Source of the DNA: Candidatus Paralachnospira caecorum
Lineage (GTDB): Bacteria > Bacillota > Clostridia > Lachnospirales > Lachnospiraceae
Assembly (NCBI GenBank): GCA_904379015.1
Contig: CAJFHG010000020.1
Coordinates: 1 to 44,758 of the forward strand
Length of the DNA: 44,758 nucleotides
Direction: 5' to 3'
This document shows, one piece after another, positions 1-7,412 of the stretch. The position numbers and the translations under genes are program-made. Numbering within the stretch: the stretch's first letter is position 1; every line of letters starts with the position of its first letter. The notes beneath the pieces were generated by a model. That model saw only the letters and a program-made list of their open reading frames with translations. It was not told the DNA's origin and ran no database searches.

Positions 1-152
1 TGGCGGTGGATTCCATTACCATGCGGGATTATCCCATGATCCAGGCTTATGTGGTCTGGCTGGCGGTCATTTACGTGGCGGTCAATCTGGCGGCCGATCT
101 GATCTATCATTATCTGGATCCGCGCATCCGGCTGGGAGGTGACCGGGCATGA
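1..152 (+). CDS. ABC importer permease, C-terminal end (DppB/NikB type), 5' partial
   Basis: The reading frame enters at the left edge and stops with TGA at 150-152. The last 49 residues are visible and include RDYPMIQAY, a hydrophobic segment, then VNLAADLIYHYLDPRIR. This ending is typical of the first permease (DppB/OppB/NikB group) of peptide and nickel ABC importers, where the final membrane helix is followed by a YxYLDPRI tail. The stop overlaps the ATG of the next permease (ATGA), so the two genes are translationally coupled in one operon. Most of the gene lies outside the window, so the substrate cannot be judged from it. Confidence 0.85.
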   Translation, partial: AVDSITMRDYPMIQAYVVWLAVIYVAVNLAADLIYHYLDPRIRLGGDRA

Positions 153-1045
153 AAAACAGGAGAACGGCTGATCCCGCTCCGGGGAAAGGTGCTTCCGGAC
201 GGAAGATCAGAAGGGACCATACCAGACAGAAGCTGGCTGTGTTCGGCATCCTGCTGGCGGCGCTTCTGCTGGCGGCTGCATTTTCCACTTATCTTTGCCC
301 CTATGATCCCTATGCCCAGGATTTGTCCGTGTCCAGTCAGGCGCCGGGGGCGGCGCATCTTCTGGGGACAGATCAGTTCGGGCGGGACATGCTTTCAAGG
401 GTGATCGCGGGAAGCCGCACCAGTATCTATTCGGCAGTGGCCGTAGTGGCGGCGGTGACTGTCACGGGAACGGCAGTCGGGCTTTTCTGCGGATATATGG
501 GCGGCTGGATCGATACGGTCCTGATGCGGATCTCGGATATTTTCCTGGCGTTTCCGGGGCTGGTGTTCGCCCTGGCGGTGGCAGGCGTGCTGGGCGGCGG
601 GATCTGGAGTGCCGTGATCGCGCTGGCGGCCATCGGCTGGCCGAAATATGCCAGGATTGCCAGAAGCGAGACGCTGGCTCAGAAGGAACAGACGTATCTG
701 ATGGCAGCGAAGCTTTCCGGCTGTTCTGCGGGAAAGCTGATCTACCGCCATATTCTGCCCAATATTGCGGGTCAGATCCTGGTAACGGCGGTGCTGGACG
801 TGGGAACGATGATGATGGAGATCGCGGGGCTTTCGTTTCTGGGCCTCGGGGCGAAGCCGCCCATGGCGGAGTGGGGCAGCATGATGAGCGACGGCAGGAG
901 CATGCTCCAGACAACGCCCTGGGTCATCCTGGCGCCGGGGGCCGCAATCTTTATTTCCGTGGCCATATTCAATTTGTTTGGTGATACGCTCCGGGATTAT
1001 CTGGATCCGAAACGGGTCCGGGATCAGGGGTATGAAGGAGAATGA
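149..1045 (+). CDS. ABC importer permease (DppC/NikC type)
   Basis: This 298-residue protein has a cytoplasmic basic N-terminus, a first membrane helix at about residues 27-48, a periplasmic-type loop ending in LGTDQFGRDMLSRVIAG (the hallmark of the second permease of peptide/nickel importers), and several further helices. The EAA-type coupling loop is seen around ETLAQKEQTYLMAAKLSGC and HILPN. The C-terminal GDTLRDYLDPK matches the family tail. It should pair with the upstream permease to form the membrane channel. It overlaps both neighbours by four bases (ATGA at 149 and at 1042), so the operon is tightly packed. Substrate class (peptide, nickel or metal chelate) is not resolved by sequence alone. 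Confidence 0.9.
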   Translation: MKNRRTADPAPGKGASGRKIRRDHTRQKLAVFGILLAALLLAAAFSTYLCPYDPYAQDLSVSSQAPGAAHLLGTDQFGRDMLSRVIAGSRTSIYSAVAVVAAVTVTGTAVGLFCGYMGGWIDTVLMRISDIFLAFPGLVFALAVAGVLGGGIWSAVIALAAIGWPKYARIARSETLAQKEQTYLMAAKLSGCSAGKLIYRHILPNIAGQILVTAVLDVGTMMMEIAGLSFLGLGAKPPMAEWGSMMSDGRSMLQTTPWVILAPGAAIFISVAIFNLFGDTLRDYLDPKRVRDQGYEGE

Positions 1046-1047
1046 TC

Positions 1048-2601
1048 ATGAAAAAAATACTGACGGTTTTATTGGCTGCGCTGCTTTTTGTTCTGGCGTT
1101 CGCATCCTGCGGGGGCGGTTCCGGGGAGGAGACCCGGAATGAAGAGAGCGGAGAAAAGGTGTTCGTATACGGGACGACCGGATATGGTGTGGAGATGGGA
1201 GATGAGGGACTGAATCCCCATCATAATTATTCTGGATGGAGCGCGGTCCGCTACGGAGTGGGAGAGACGCTGTTCAAGTTTTCTGATTCCATGGAGCCGG
1301 AGCCCTGGCTGGCCACAGGATACGAATTTGTGGACGACGTGACGGTGAAGATCACGCTGCGGGAGGATGTGGATTTCACATCCGGACGGCATATGGACGC
1401 GGAGGCGGTGAAGGAATGTCTGGAGCATCTGATCCAGGTCCATGACAGGGCGCCGGGAGATCTTAAGATCGCTTCCATAGAGGCGGACGGCTATGTGCTG
1501 ACCATTATCACCACAGAGCCGACGCCGGCGCTGATCCATTATCTCTGCGACCCTTACGGAGCGATCATTGACATGGAATACGGCGTCACGGAGGATGACA
1601 ATGTGGCGGGAACGGGGCCGTATATGGCGGAATCTGTTTCTGATACGGAGATCACTCTGGTGAAAAATGAACATTACTGGAATGGAACGCCGAAGGTGGA
1701 CCGGGTGATCGTCCGCTCCATTACGGACGGAGACACGCTGACCATGGCGCTCCAGTCAGGAGAGATCGACGCGACCTACGGACTGCCCTACGCGAGCTAT
1801 CCGCTTTTTGAAAACGAGAACTATCAGATCAGCTCCTGCGCCACCTCCCGGGTATTTTTTGCCCAGATGAATTTTGATTCCCCTGTGCTCCAGGATGAAA
1901 AAGTGAGAGAGGCCATTGCCATGGGAATCAACAAGGAGGATTTTGTGGCGGTTCTTCTGGACGGCCACGGAGAGGCGGCCGCCGGGGCTTTCCCCGATAA
2001 TTTCTCGTTTGGAAACGAAACGGTGAATGCGCCCGCCTATGATCCGGAGGGAGCCAGGGCGCTCCTGGCGGAAGCGGGGTGGACGGATACGGACGGAGAC
2101 GGATATGCAGACCGGGACGGGGAACCGCTCACCATCCGGTGGCTGACTTATCCGGGACGTCAGGAGCTTCCGCTGCTGGCCCAGTCCGCCCAGGCTACCC
2201 TTGGGGAGATCGGGATCCGGGTGGAGATCAATTCCACAGCCAGCCATCATCAGTATCTGGAATCAGGAGAATTTGATATTTACGCCAGCGCCCTTGTGAC
2301 GGCGCCGACAGGTGATCCGGAATACTTTTTTACCACCTGCTGCCTGGACGCTTCCGCGAAAAACGCGGGGAACTATCACAGCGACCGGCTGGAGGAGCTG
2401 GCAAAGACGCTCCATACGTCTTTTGACGCGGGAGAACGGGCGAGCCTGGCGACGCAGATGCAGCAGCAGATCCTGGATGACAACGCTTATATTTTTGCTT
2501 CCCACCTTCAGATGAGCATTGTGTCCAGGAGCAGCGTGAAAGGGCTGGCGGCTCATCCCTGCGATTATTATGAGATTACAGTGGATTTGGATGTGGAATG
2601 A
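1048..2601 (+). CDS. Solute-binding lipoprotein of the ABC importer (SBP family 5)
   Basis: This is the extracellular binding protein of the importer. The start at 1048 is preferred over the ATG at 1042 because GAAGGAG at 1034-1040 then lies 7 bases upstream; the 1042 ATG would be one base from it. Residues 1-20 form a lipoprotein signal peptide ending in AFAS before Cys21, followed by a Gly-rich linker. The mature protein has family 5 features: the ETLFKF and PWLATGYEF segment near the N-terminus, GTGPYM, then HYWNGTPKVDRV. Family 5 proteins bind peptides, nickel or metal-chelate complexes. The gene order permease-permease-binding protein-ATPase-ATPase supports a single-substrate importer. 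I cannot tell nickel or metallophore from peptide; the SHHQY region near residue 395 could be metal-related, but that is a guess. Confidence 0.87.
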   Translation: MKKILTVLLAALLFVLAFASCGGGSGEETRNEESGEKVFVYGTTGYGVEMGDEGLNPHHNYSGWSAVRYGVGETLFKFSDSMEPEPWLATGYEFVDDVTVKITLREDVDFTSGRHMDAEAVKECLEHLIQVHDRAPGDLKIASIEADGYVLTIITTEPTPALIHYLCDPYGAIIDMEYGVTEDDNVAGTGPYMAESVSDTEITLVKNEHYWNGTPKVDRVIVRSITDGDTLTMALQSGEIDATYGLPYASYPLFENENYQISSCATSRVFFAQMNFDSPVLQDEKVREAIAMGINKEDFVAVLLDGHGEAAAGAFPDNFSFGNETVNAPAYDPEGARALLAEAGWTDTDGDGYADRDGEPLTIRWLTYPGRQELPLLAQSAQATLGEIGIRVEINSTASHHQYLESGEFDIYASALVTAPTGDPEYFFTTCCLDASAKNAGNYHSDRLEELAKTLHTSFDAGERASLATQMQQQILDDNAYIFASHLQMSIVSRSSVKGLAAHPCDYYEITVDLDVE

Positions 2602-3404
2602 TGGAAGACAGACTTCTGGTTTATGATCAGGTAAGCATTGGATATCGGGGCGTGCCCGTTGTGGAAAATGTGAGTTTTTCACTGGCCCGGGGAGAAATTC
2701 TGGGGATTGTGGGAGAATCAGGGAGCGGAAAGACCACTCTTCTCAAGGCTGCCATGGGCCTTCTGGGAAGAGACGGCGGCCTGTATGGCGGGACTATCTG
2801 GTACAGAGACAGGAAGCTGACGGATATGAGTGAACGGGAGCTGCGCGGACTCTGCGGCCCGGAGCTGGCCATGGTGTTTCAGGACAGTCAGAGCGCGTTC
2901 TGTCCGGTGCGGACAGTGGGGGCGCAGATGTATGAGGCGGTCCGGGAACATGAAAAGATTTCCAGGAAGGCGTTCCGGGAAAGGGCGGAAACGCTTCTGG
3001 ACAGAATGGGACTGAAGGACAGCGCAAGGGTGCTGTCCAGCTACCCGTTTGAGCTTTCCGGAGGCATGATCCAGAGAGTGGGGATCGCGTCGGCCATGTT
3101 CCTGAATCCGGGGATCCTGTTTGCCGATGAGCCCACATCGGCGCTGGATGTGACGGTTCAGAGGCAGGCGGTTGACCAGATGCTTGGACTCAGAGAGGAT
3201 TATGGGACCGCGATCGTGATCGTGACCCATAATCTGGGCGTGGTGTCGGCCATGGCGGATCAGATCCTGGTTCTGAAGGACGGGAAATGTGTGGAATACG
3301 GGACAGCCGAAAAGGTTCTGAAGGATCCGGAGGATCCCTATACCAGAACGCTTCTGGAGGCGGTCCCCAGGCTGAAGACGGGACAGAAGACAAACGGTAT
3401 CTGA
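2598..3404 (+). CDS. ABC importer ATPase 1 (DppD/NikD type)
   Basis: A 268-residue nucleotide-binding subunit. It shows Walker A GESGSGKTT, the Q-loop region MVFQDSQSAF, signature LSGGMIQRVGIA, Walker B ILFADEPTSALD and switch histidine VTHN. The C-terminal PEDPYTRTLLEAVP tail is typical of the peptide/nickel group. The start ATG at 2598 overlaps the stop of the binding-protein gene; a second ATG at 2601 is equally possible and no clear Shine-Dalgarno site decides between them, so translation is probably coupled. It should pair with the second ATPase encoded just downstream. Confidence 0.9.
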   Translation: MMEDRLLVYDQVSIGYRGVPVVENVSFSLARGEILGIVGESGSGKTTLLKAAMGLLGRDGGLYGGTIWYRDRKLTDMSERELRGLCGPELAMVFQDSQSAFCPVRTVGAQMYEAVREHEKISRKAFRERAETLLDRMGLKDSARVLSSYPFELSGGMIQRVGIASAMFLNPGILFADEPTSALDVTVQRQAVDQMLGLREDYGTAIVIVTHNLGVVSAMADQILVLKDGKCVEYGTAEKVLKDPEDPYTRTLLEAVPRLKTGQKTNGI

Positions 3405-3442
3405 CGGATATGGTCGGAGCGGACGGAAGAAGGGATGGGATT

Positions 3443-4231
3443 ATGGCTGAGACGGCATCAGAAACAAACAGAGAGGCGCTCCTGGAGGCAAAAGATCTGA
3501 AAAAAACTTTTTCCGGCAGAAGAACGGATGCTTTCGCGGCGGTGGACGGCGTGAGCTTCCGGCTGTTTCCGGGGGAAATCCTGGGAATCGCGGGAGAGTC
3601 GGGCTGCGGGAAAACGACGCTGGCCAGGATGCTGGCGCGGCTTCTGGAACCGGACAGCGGGGAAATTTTCCTGGAAGGAAAAAAGATTTCCGGGCCGGGC
3701 GGCAGGTCTGTACGGGAGATCTGCCGGACGATCCAGATGGTTTTTCAGAATCCGGCCGCGTCTTTTGATCCGAGACGGACATTGGGCTATTCTGTCAGCG
3801 AGGGCCTGAGAAATTCCGGTATGGCAAAAAAGGCGGCCGCGGAAAAAGCACGGGCGCTCCTGGAGCAGTGCGGCCTTCCGGGAAGCCTTGCGGGACGCTA
3901 TCCCCATGAGGTCAGCATCGGCCAGTGCCAGCGGGCCGCCATCGCCAGGGCCATTGCCGTCGGGCCGAAGATCCTGATCTGCGATGAGGCGACAGCGTCT
4001 TTAGATGTGACGGTGCAGCGGCAGATCATCAGCCTGCTTTCGGAGCTTCGTGAACAGACAGGAATGTCTTATCTGTTCATCAGTCACGATCTGGCGCTGA
4101 TGCAGATGTTCTGCAGCCGGCTTCTGGTGATGCATGACGGAACAATCATAGAAGAAGGGACTCCCGATGATGTGATCGGAAGTCCCCGCGAAGAATATAC
4201 CAGAAAACTGATCCATTCGGTCCTGCTTTAG
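3443..4231 (+). CDS. ABC importer ATPase 2 (DppF/NikE type) with altered signature motif
   Basis: The second nucleotide-binding subunit. The frame is open from 3287, but residues before 3443 look like read-through of the previous gene's sequence. ATG 3443, with AAGGGA at 3430-3435 upstream, gives a normal N-terminus (LLEAKDLKKTF). Walker A is GESGCGKTT, the Q-loop is MVFQNPAASFDPR, Walker B is ILICDEATASLD and the H-loop is FISHD. The ABC signature reads VSIGQ instead of LSGGQ: the first glycine is isoleucine. In heterodimeric ABC systems one of two ATP sites is often degenerate, so this may be tolerated. It is the last gene of the operon and is followed by a hairpin overlapping its stop codon. 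Confidence 0.88.
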   Translation: MAETASETNREALLEAKDLKKTFSGRRTDAFAAVDGVSFRLFPGEILGIAGESGCGKTTLARMLARLLEPDSGEIFLEGKKISGPGGRSVREICRTIQMVFQNPAASFDPRRTLGYSVSEGLRNSGMAKKAAAEKARALLEQCGLPGSLAGRYPHEVSIGQCQRAAIARAIAVGPKILICDEATASLDVTVQRQIISLLSELREQTGMSYLFISHDLALMQMFCSRLLVMHDGTIIEEGTPDDVIGSPREEYTRKLIHSVLL

Positions 4232-4240
4232 CAGGGCCGA
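4217..4240. terminator. Hairpin over the stop codon at the 3' end of the transporter operon
   Basis: TCGGTCCTGC at 4217-4226 pairs with GCAGGGCCGA at 4231-4240 around a TTTA loop, a 10-bp stem with one G-U pair. It lies between two convergent genes. There is no strong U-tract on either strand, so it may act as a weak bidirectional terminator or an mRNA 3'-end protector rather than a classical intrinsic terminator. Confidence 0.45.
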
Positions 4241-4280
4241 TGTCTGTTATATGGCAGATCCGGATATACGAACCTCCGGC

Positions 4281-5306
4281 TTAATTGAAGCCGTAGATCT
4301 TCTGGGTGATGTTGTAGGCAATCACGGAAATTTTCCGTCCCGTTTTCCCGGGCAGGTTCATGCCGAGACCGAGAATGGTGCGGTAGCGGAGTTTCTGGTA
4401 AAGGGATGGATTGGACGCTTCCAGATATTTCCAGAGTTCTTCTTTCCATTTCAGATGTTCCTCTGTGCCGGATTTGATGGCCATAATAGAAGAGATGGTC
4501 ATGATGATGTTCAGGTAGGAACACATGTTTTTGCAGAGCGTCCGGTTTTTCATGAGAGGCGCCGACTGCTTCAGAATGTCGATCATCAGGCGGTTGACCC
4601 GGTACTGCTGATCCAGCCTGGAGATCATGACAGATTCATTGACGGACTGATCTTCCCTTCCGATAAAGTAATGGTAGAAATCCACGTCCAGATAATAGAT
4701 GGTCCTGACATAGGGCATCGGCTGGAATACGAACAGATTGTCCACATAAAAGGTCTTGGTGGGCAGGGAAAGGCCGGAAGCCCGGAGAATCTCCGTCCTG
4801 TAGATGACGGAGTGCATCAGGATATAGGTGGTGGGCGGAAGCGGCTTCACATCGTCCCAGGTAAAATAGGTGCCGGTCGGAAAATATTTCCGGTACTGCA
4901 TAACGAGTTTATGGGACGCGCCCTGTTTGTCATAGATATAGTTGGAAAGCAGCAGATCCGGCAGCCGGCCGCCGGCAACGGCGTCCCTCAGGAATGCCAG
5001 GATCTTTTCATATGCCTCCAGGCCGACCCAGTCATCGCTGTCCACTACCTTGAAAAACAGGCCGGTCGCGTATTTCAGGCCCGTGTTCACCGCGCCGCCG
5101 TGGCCGGCGTTTTCCTGATGGATGGCCCGGACAATGCCGGGATGGGCGGATGCCAGACGGTCGGCGATGACGCCGGTCTGATCTTTGGAGCCGTCGTCCA
5201 CGATCAGGATCTCCACGTCCTCTCCGCCGGGAAGGAGAGACTCCACACAGTGCTCCATATAATCCTGCGAATTATAGCAGGGTACGGCAATCGATAATAA
5301 CTTCAC
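4281..5306 (-). CDS. Family 2 glycosyltransferase
   Basis: A 341-residue GT-A fold glycosyltransferase that likely transfers a sugar from a nucleotide-sugar donor. The start is a GTG at 5306: the site GAAAGGAG lies 8 bases upstream, and the resulting N-terminus KLLSIAVPCYNSQDYM is the standard start of the family. Later ATGs are internal and the upstream ATG at 5390 precedes the Shine-Dalgarno site. Motifs: VPCYN, ILIVDDGSKDQT (nucleotide binding), ENAGHGGAVNTGL and the metal-binding VVDSDDWV. No membrane segment is visible, so it is a cytoplasmic or membrane-associated enzyme. It stands alone, convergent with the transporter operon and divergent from transketolase. Acceptor and product are unknown. 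Confidence 0.88.
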   Translation of the reverse strand: MKLLSIAVPCYNSQDYMEHCVESLLPGGEDVEILIVDDGSKDQTGVIADRLASAHPGIVRAIHQENAGHGGAVNTGLKYATGLFFKVVDSDDWVGLEAYEKILAFLRDAVAGGRLPDLLLSNYIYDKQGASHKLVMQYRKYFPTGTYFTWDDVKPLPPTTYILMHSVIYRTEILRASGLSLPTKTFYVDNLFVFQPMPYVRTIYYLDVDFYHYFIGREDQSVNESVMISRLDQQYRVNRLMIDILKQSAPLMKNRTLCKNMCSYLNIIMTISSIMAIKSGTEEHLKWKEELWKYLEASNPSLYQKLRYRTILGLGMNLPGKTGRKISVIAYNITQKIYGFN

Positions 5307-5333
5307 GAGATACACTCCTTTCAGATATGCTTT

Positions 5334-5362
5334 ATTATAAAACCTTTTTTGGAAAGTTGCAA
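5334..5362 (-). promoter_or_regulatory. Promoter of the glycosyltransferase gene
   Basis: On the minus strand TTGCAA (5362-5357) is followed after 17 bases by a perfect TATAAT (5339-5334). The expected transcript start lies just before the Shine-Dalgarno site and the GTG at 5306, giving a short leader. Confidence 0.75.
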
Positions 5363-5383
5363 CGACAGATTCGGAAAATAGGG

Positions 5384-5412
5384 TGGACATGGAAAAGGGA
5401 AAATGTTATACT
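5384..5412 (+). promoter_or_regulatory. Promoter of the transketolase operon
   Basis: TGGACA (5384-5389), a 17-base spacer, then TATACT (5407-5412): 5 of 6 matches in each box. It is divergent from the glycosyltransferase promoter, with only 21 bases between the two -35 boxes. A leader of about 70 bases follows, with a hairpin at 5434-5467 (TCTATT with AATAGA enclosing AGATTC with GAGTCT) just before the AAGGAGGA ribosome site. Confidence 0.75.
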
Positions 5413-5489
5413 TTTATTAAGTATGTACAGATGTCTATTAGAGATTCTGAAGGAGTCTATCAATAGAGAATTAATAAGGAGGAACTGAA

Positions 5490-6326
5490 ATGAACACATT
5501 GGAACTCAAAAAAATGGCCAATGAAGTCCGCAAGAGCATTGTGTCGGCAGTACACAGCGCAAAAGCCGGTCATCCGGGCGGATCTCTTTCAGCCGCAGAC
5601 ATTTTTACTTATCTTTATTTTGAAGAGCTGAATATCGATCCCAAGAATCCGGACAAGCCGGACAGGGATCGTTTCGTATTGTCCAAGGGACATACGGCTC
5701 CCGGATATTACGCGGCGCTTGCCCACAGAGGATTTTTCCCGGTGGAGGATCTTCTGACGCTCCGTCATCTGGGATCTTATCTCCAGGGCCATCCCTGCAT
5801 GCAGCATATTCCCGGCGTGGATATGTCCAGCGGTTCCCTGGGACAGGGAATTTCCGCGGCGGTCGGCATGGCGATCGGCGGCAAGCTTGACAATGCGGAT
5901 TACCGGGTCTATACTCTTCTCGGCGACGGTGAGATCCAGGAAGGACAGGTATGGGAGGCTTCCATGCTGGCAGCGCACAGAAAGCTGGACAACCTGGTGG
6001 TGATCGTGGACAACAACGGACTTCAGATCGACGGAAATATCGCGGATGTAAACTCCCCTTATCCCATCGACAAGAAGTTTGAGGCATTTAATTTCCATGT
6101 GATCAATATCGACGGCCATGACTTTGACCAGATCAAAGCGGCCTTTGATGAGGCAAAGACCGTGAAGGGACGCCCTACGGCGATCATTGCCAAAACTGTG
6201 AAGGGCAAGGGCGTATCCTTCATGGAAAATCAGGCATCCTGGCACGGGACTGCTCCCAATGATGAGCAGTACGCGGTTGCAATGGCAGATTTGGAGAAAG
6301 TAGGTGAAGCATTATGTCAGAAGTAA
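5490..6326 (+). CDS. Transketolase, N-terminal (TPP-binding) subunit
   Basis: This 278-residue subunit corresponds to the first part of full-length transketolase, which moves two-carbon ketol units in the non-oxidative pentose phosphate pathway. It carries HPGGSLSAADI, FVLSKGHTAPGYYA and MSSGSLGQGIS, and the thiamine diphosphate motif starting GDG (residues 145-147) and ending NN (175-176). Split transketolases are normal in many anaerobic Firmicutes and archaea. ATG 5490 is preceded by AAGGAGGA. The gene overlaps the C-terminal subunit by 13 bases, so the two are coupled and should form one heteromeric enzyme. Regulation beyond the promoter and leader hairpin is not visible. Confidence 0.95.
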   Translation: MNTLELKKMANEVRKSIVSAVHSAKAGHPGGSLSAADIFTYLYFEELNIDPKNPDKPDRDRFVLSKGHTAPGYYAALAHRGFFPVEDLLTLRHLGSYLQGHPCMQHIPGVDMSSGSLGQGISAAVGMAIGGKLDNADYRVYTLLGDGEIQEGQVWEASMLAAHRKLDNLVVIVDNNGLQIDGNIADVNSPYPIDKKFEAFNFHVINIDGHDFDQIKAAFDEAKTVKGRPTAIIAKTVKGKGVSFMENQASWHGTAPNDEQYAVAMADLEKVGEALCQK

Positions 6327-7255
6327 AGAAGATCGCGACAAGAGAAAGCTATGGAAACGCGCTGGCAGAGTGCGGCGCTGAATATGAAAACCTGGTAGTC
6401 CTGGACGCGGACCTGGCCGGCGCCACAAAGACCGGCGTATTCAAGAAAGCGTTCCCGGAGAGACATATTGACTGCGGGATCGCGGAGTGCAACATGATGG
6501 GCGTGGCGGCCGGACTGGCAACAGTCGGCAAGATTCCCTTCGCCAGCTCCTTTGCCATGTTCGCGGCAGGCAGAGCCTTTGAGCAGATCAGAAATTCCAT
6601 CGGATATCCGCATCTGAACGTGAAGATCGGCGCGACCCACGCGGGCATTTCCGTAGGAGAGGACGGCGCGACCCATCAGTGCAACGAGGATATCGCGCTC
6701 ATGAGGACCATCCCCGGCATGGTGGTCATCAGCCCTGCCGATGACGTGGAGGCGAGAGCGGCAGTGCGCGCGGCCATCGAGCATCAGGGCCCCGTATATC
6801 TGAGATTCGGCCGTCTGGCAGTTCCGGTCATCCATGATGAGGCTTCCTACAAATTTGAGCTGGGCAAAGGCATTGTGGAGAGGGAAGGAAAAGACGTGAC
6901 CATCATCACCACAGGCCTGTGCGTGAGCGAATCCCTGGCTGCGGCCGAGCTTCTGGCAGCGGACGGCATCGACGCGAAGGTGATCAACATCCATACAATC
7001 AAGCCGCTGGATGAGGATCTGGTAGTAGCGGCCGCGAAGGAGACCGGAAAGGTTGTCACTGTGGAAGAGCATTCCATCATCGGCGGCCTGGGAAGCGCGG
7101 TCTGCGATGCCCTCAGCGCGAAGGCGCCCACACCGGTTCTGAAGATCGGCATCAATGATACCTACGGTGAGTCCGGTCCGGCGAAGGCACTGATTGAGAA
7201 ATATGGCCTTGACGGAAAGAGCATTGCCGAAAAGGTGAAGGAATTTGTAAAATAA
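6314..7255 (+). CDS. Transketolase, C-terminal subunit
   Basis: A 313-residue protein covering the central pyrimidine-binding and C-terminal domains of transketolase. Seen motifs are MMGVAAGLA, FASSFAMFAAGRAFEQIRN, SVGEDGATHQ, PVYLRFGR and a C-terminal domain with EEHSIIGGLGSAV. Together with the upstream subunit this completes the enzyme; each half alone lacks a full active site. The start lies inside the end of the previous gene and uses AGGTGA as ribosome site. Very similar pairs occur for transketolase and for 1-deoxyxylulose-5-phosphate synthase, but that enzyme is normally a single chain, so transketolase is the better reading. Confidence 0.94.
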   Translation: MSEVKKIATRESYGNALAECGAEYENLVVLDADLAGATKTGVFKKAFPERHIDCGIAECNMMGVAAGLATVGKIPFASSFAMFAAGRAFEQIRNSIGYPHLNVKIGATHAGISVGEDGATHQCNEDIALMRTIPGMVVISPADDVEARAAVRAAIEHQGPVYLRFGRLAVPVIHDEASYKFELGKGIVEREGKDVTIITTGLCVSESLAAAELLAADGIDAKVINIHTIKPLDEDLVVAAAKETGKVVTVEEHSIIGGLGSAVCDALSAKAPTPVLKIGINDTYGESGPAKALIEKYGLDGKSIAEKVKEFVK

Positions 7256-7286
7256 GTTGTGATTATGTATTTTTTGAGATACTTGT

Positions 7287-7316
7287 TTGACATTCTCATT
7301 GTGAGAATTGTATAAT
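7287..7316 (+). promoter_or_regulatory. Promoter of the pyruvate:ferredoxin oxidoreductase gene with palindromic operator in the spacer
   Basis: TTGACA at 7287-7292 and TATAAT at 7311-7316 are both perfect boxes, separated by 18 bases. The spacer contains the inverted repeat ATTCTCA-TTG-TGAGAAT (7292-7308), 7-bp arms with a 3-base centre. A repressor bound here would occlude RNA polymerase directly. The binding protein is unknown; the pattern does not clearly match Rex, PerR or Fur sites as I know them. Confidence 0.75.
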
Positions 7317-7326
7317 GGAAAAGATG

Positions 7327-7354
7327 TCGGCGCTGTCATCACTGACAGCGCCGA
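7327..7354 (+). promoter_or_regulatory. Strong stem-loop at the 5' end of the PFOR transcript
   Basis: TCGGCGCTGTCA (7327-7338) and TGACAGCGCCGA (7343-7354) form a perfect 12-bp stem with a TCAC loop. The predicted transcript start is about 7323-7325, so the mRNA begins almost directly with this stem. There is no U-tract and about 58 bases remain to the start codon. It is more likely an mRNA-stabilising 5' structure than a terminator. Confidence 0.65.
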
Positions 7355-7412
7355 TGAACAGCATTGTTCAATCCAAAAATTAAATTTTTATATACCTAGA
7401 GGAGGAATATCT

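Noticed and set aside
4251-5297. A 348-residue plus-strand frame opposite the glycosyltransferase
   Set aside because: The minus strand has clear GT2 motifs, a promoter and a ribosome site; the plus frame has none.
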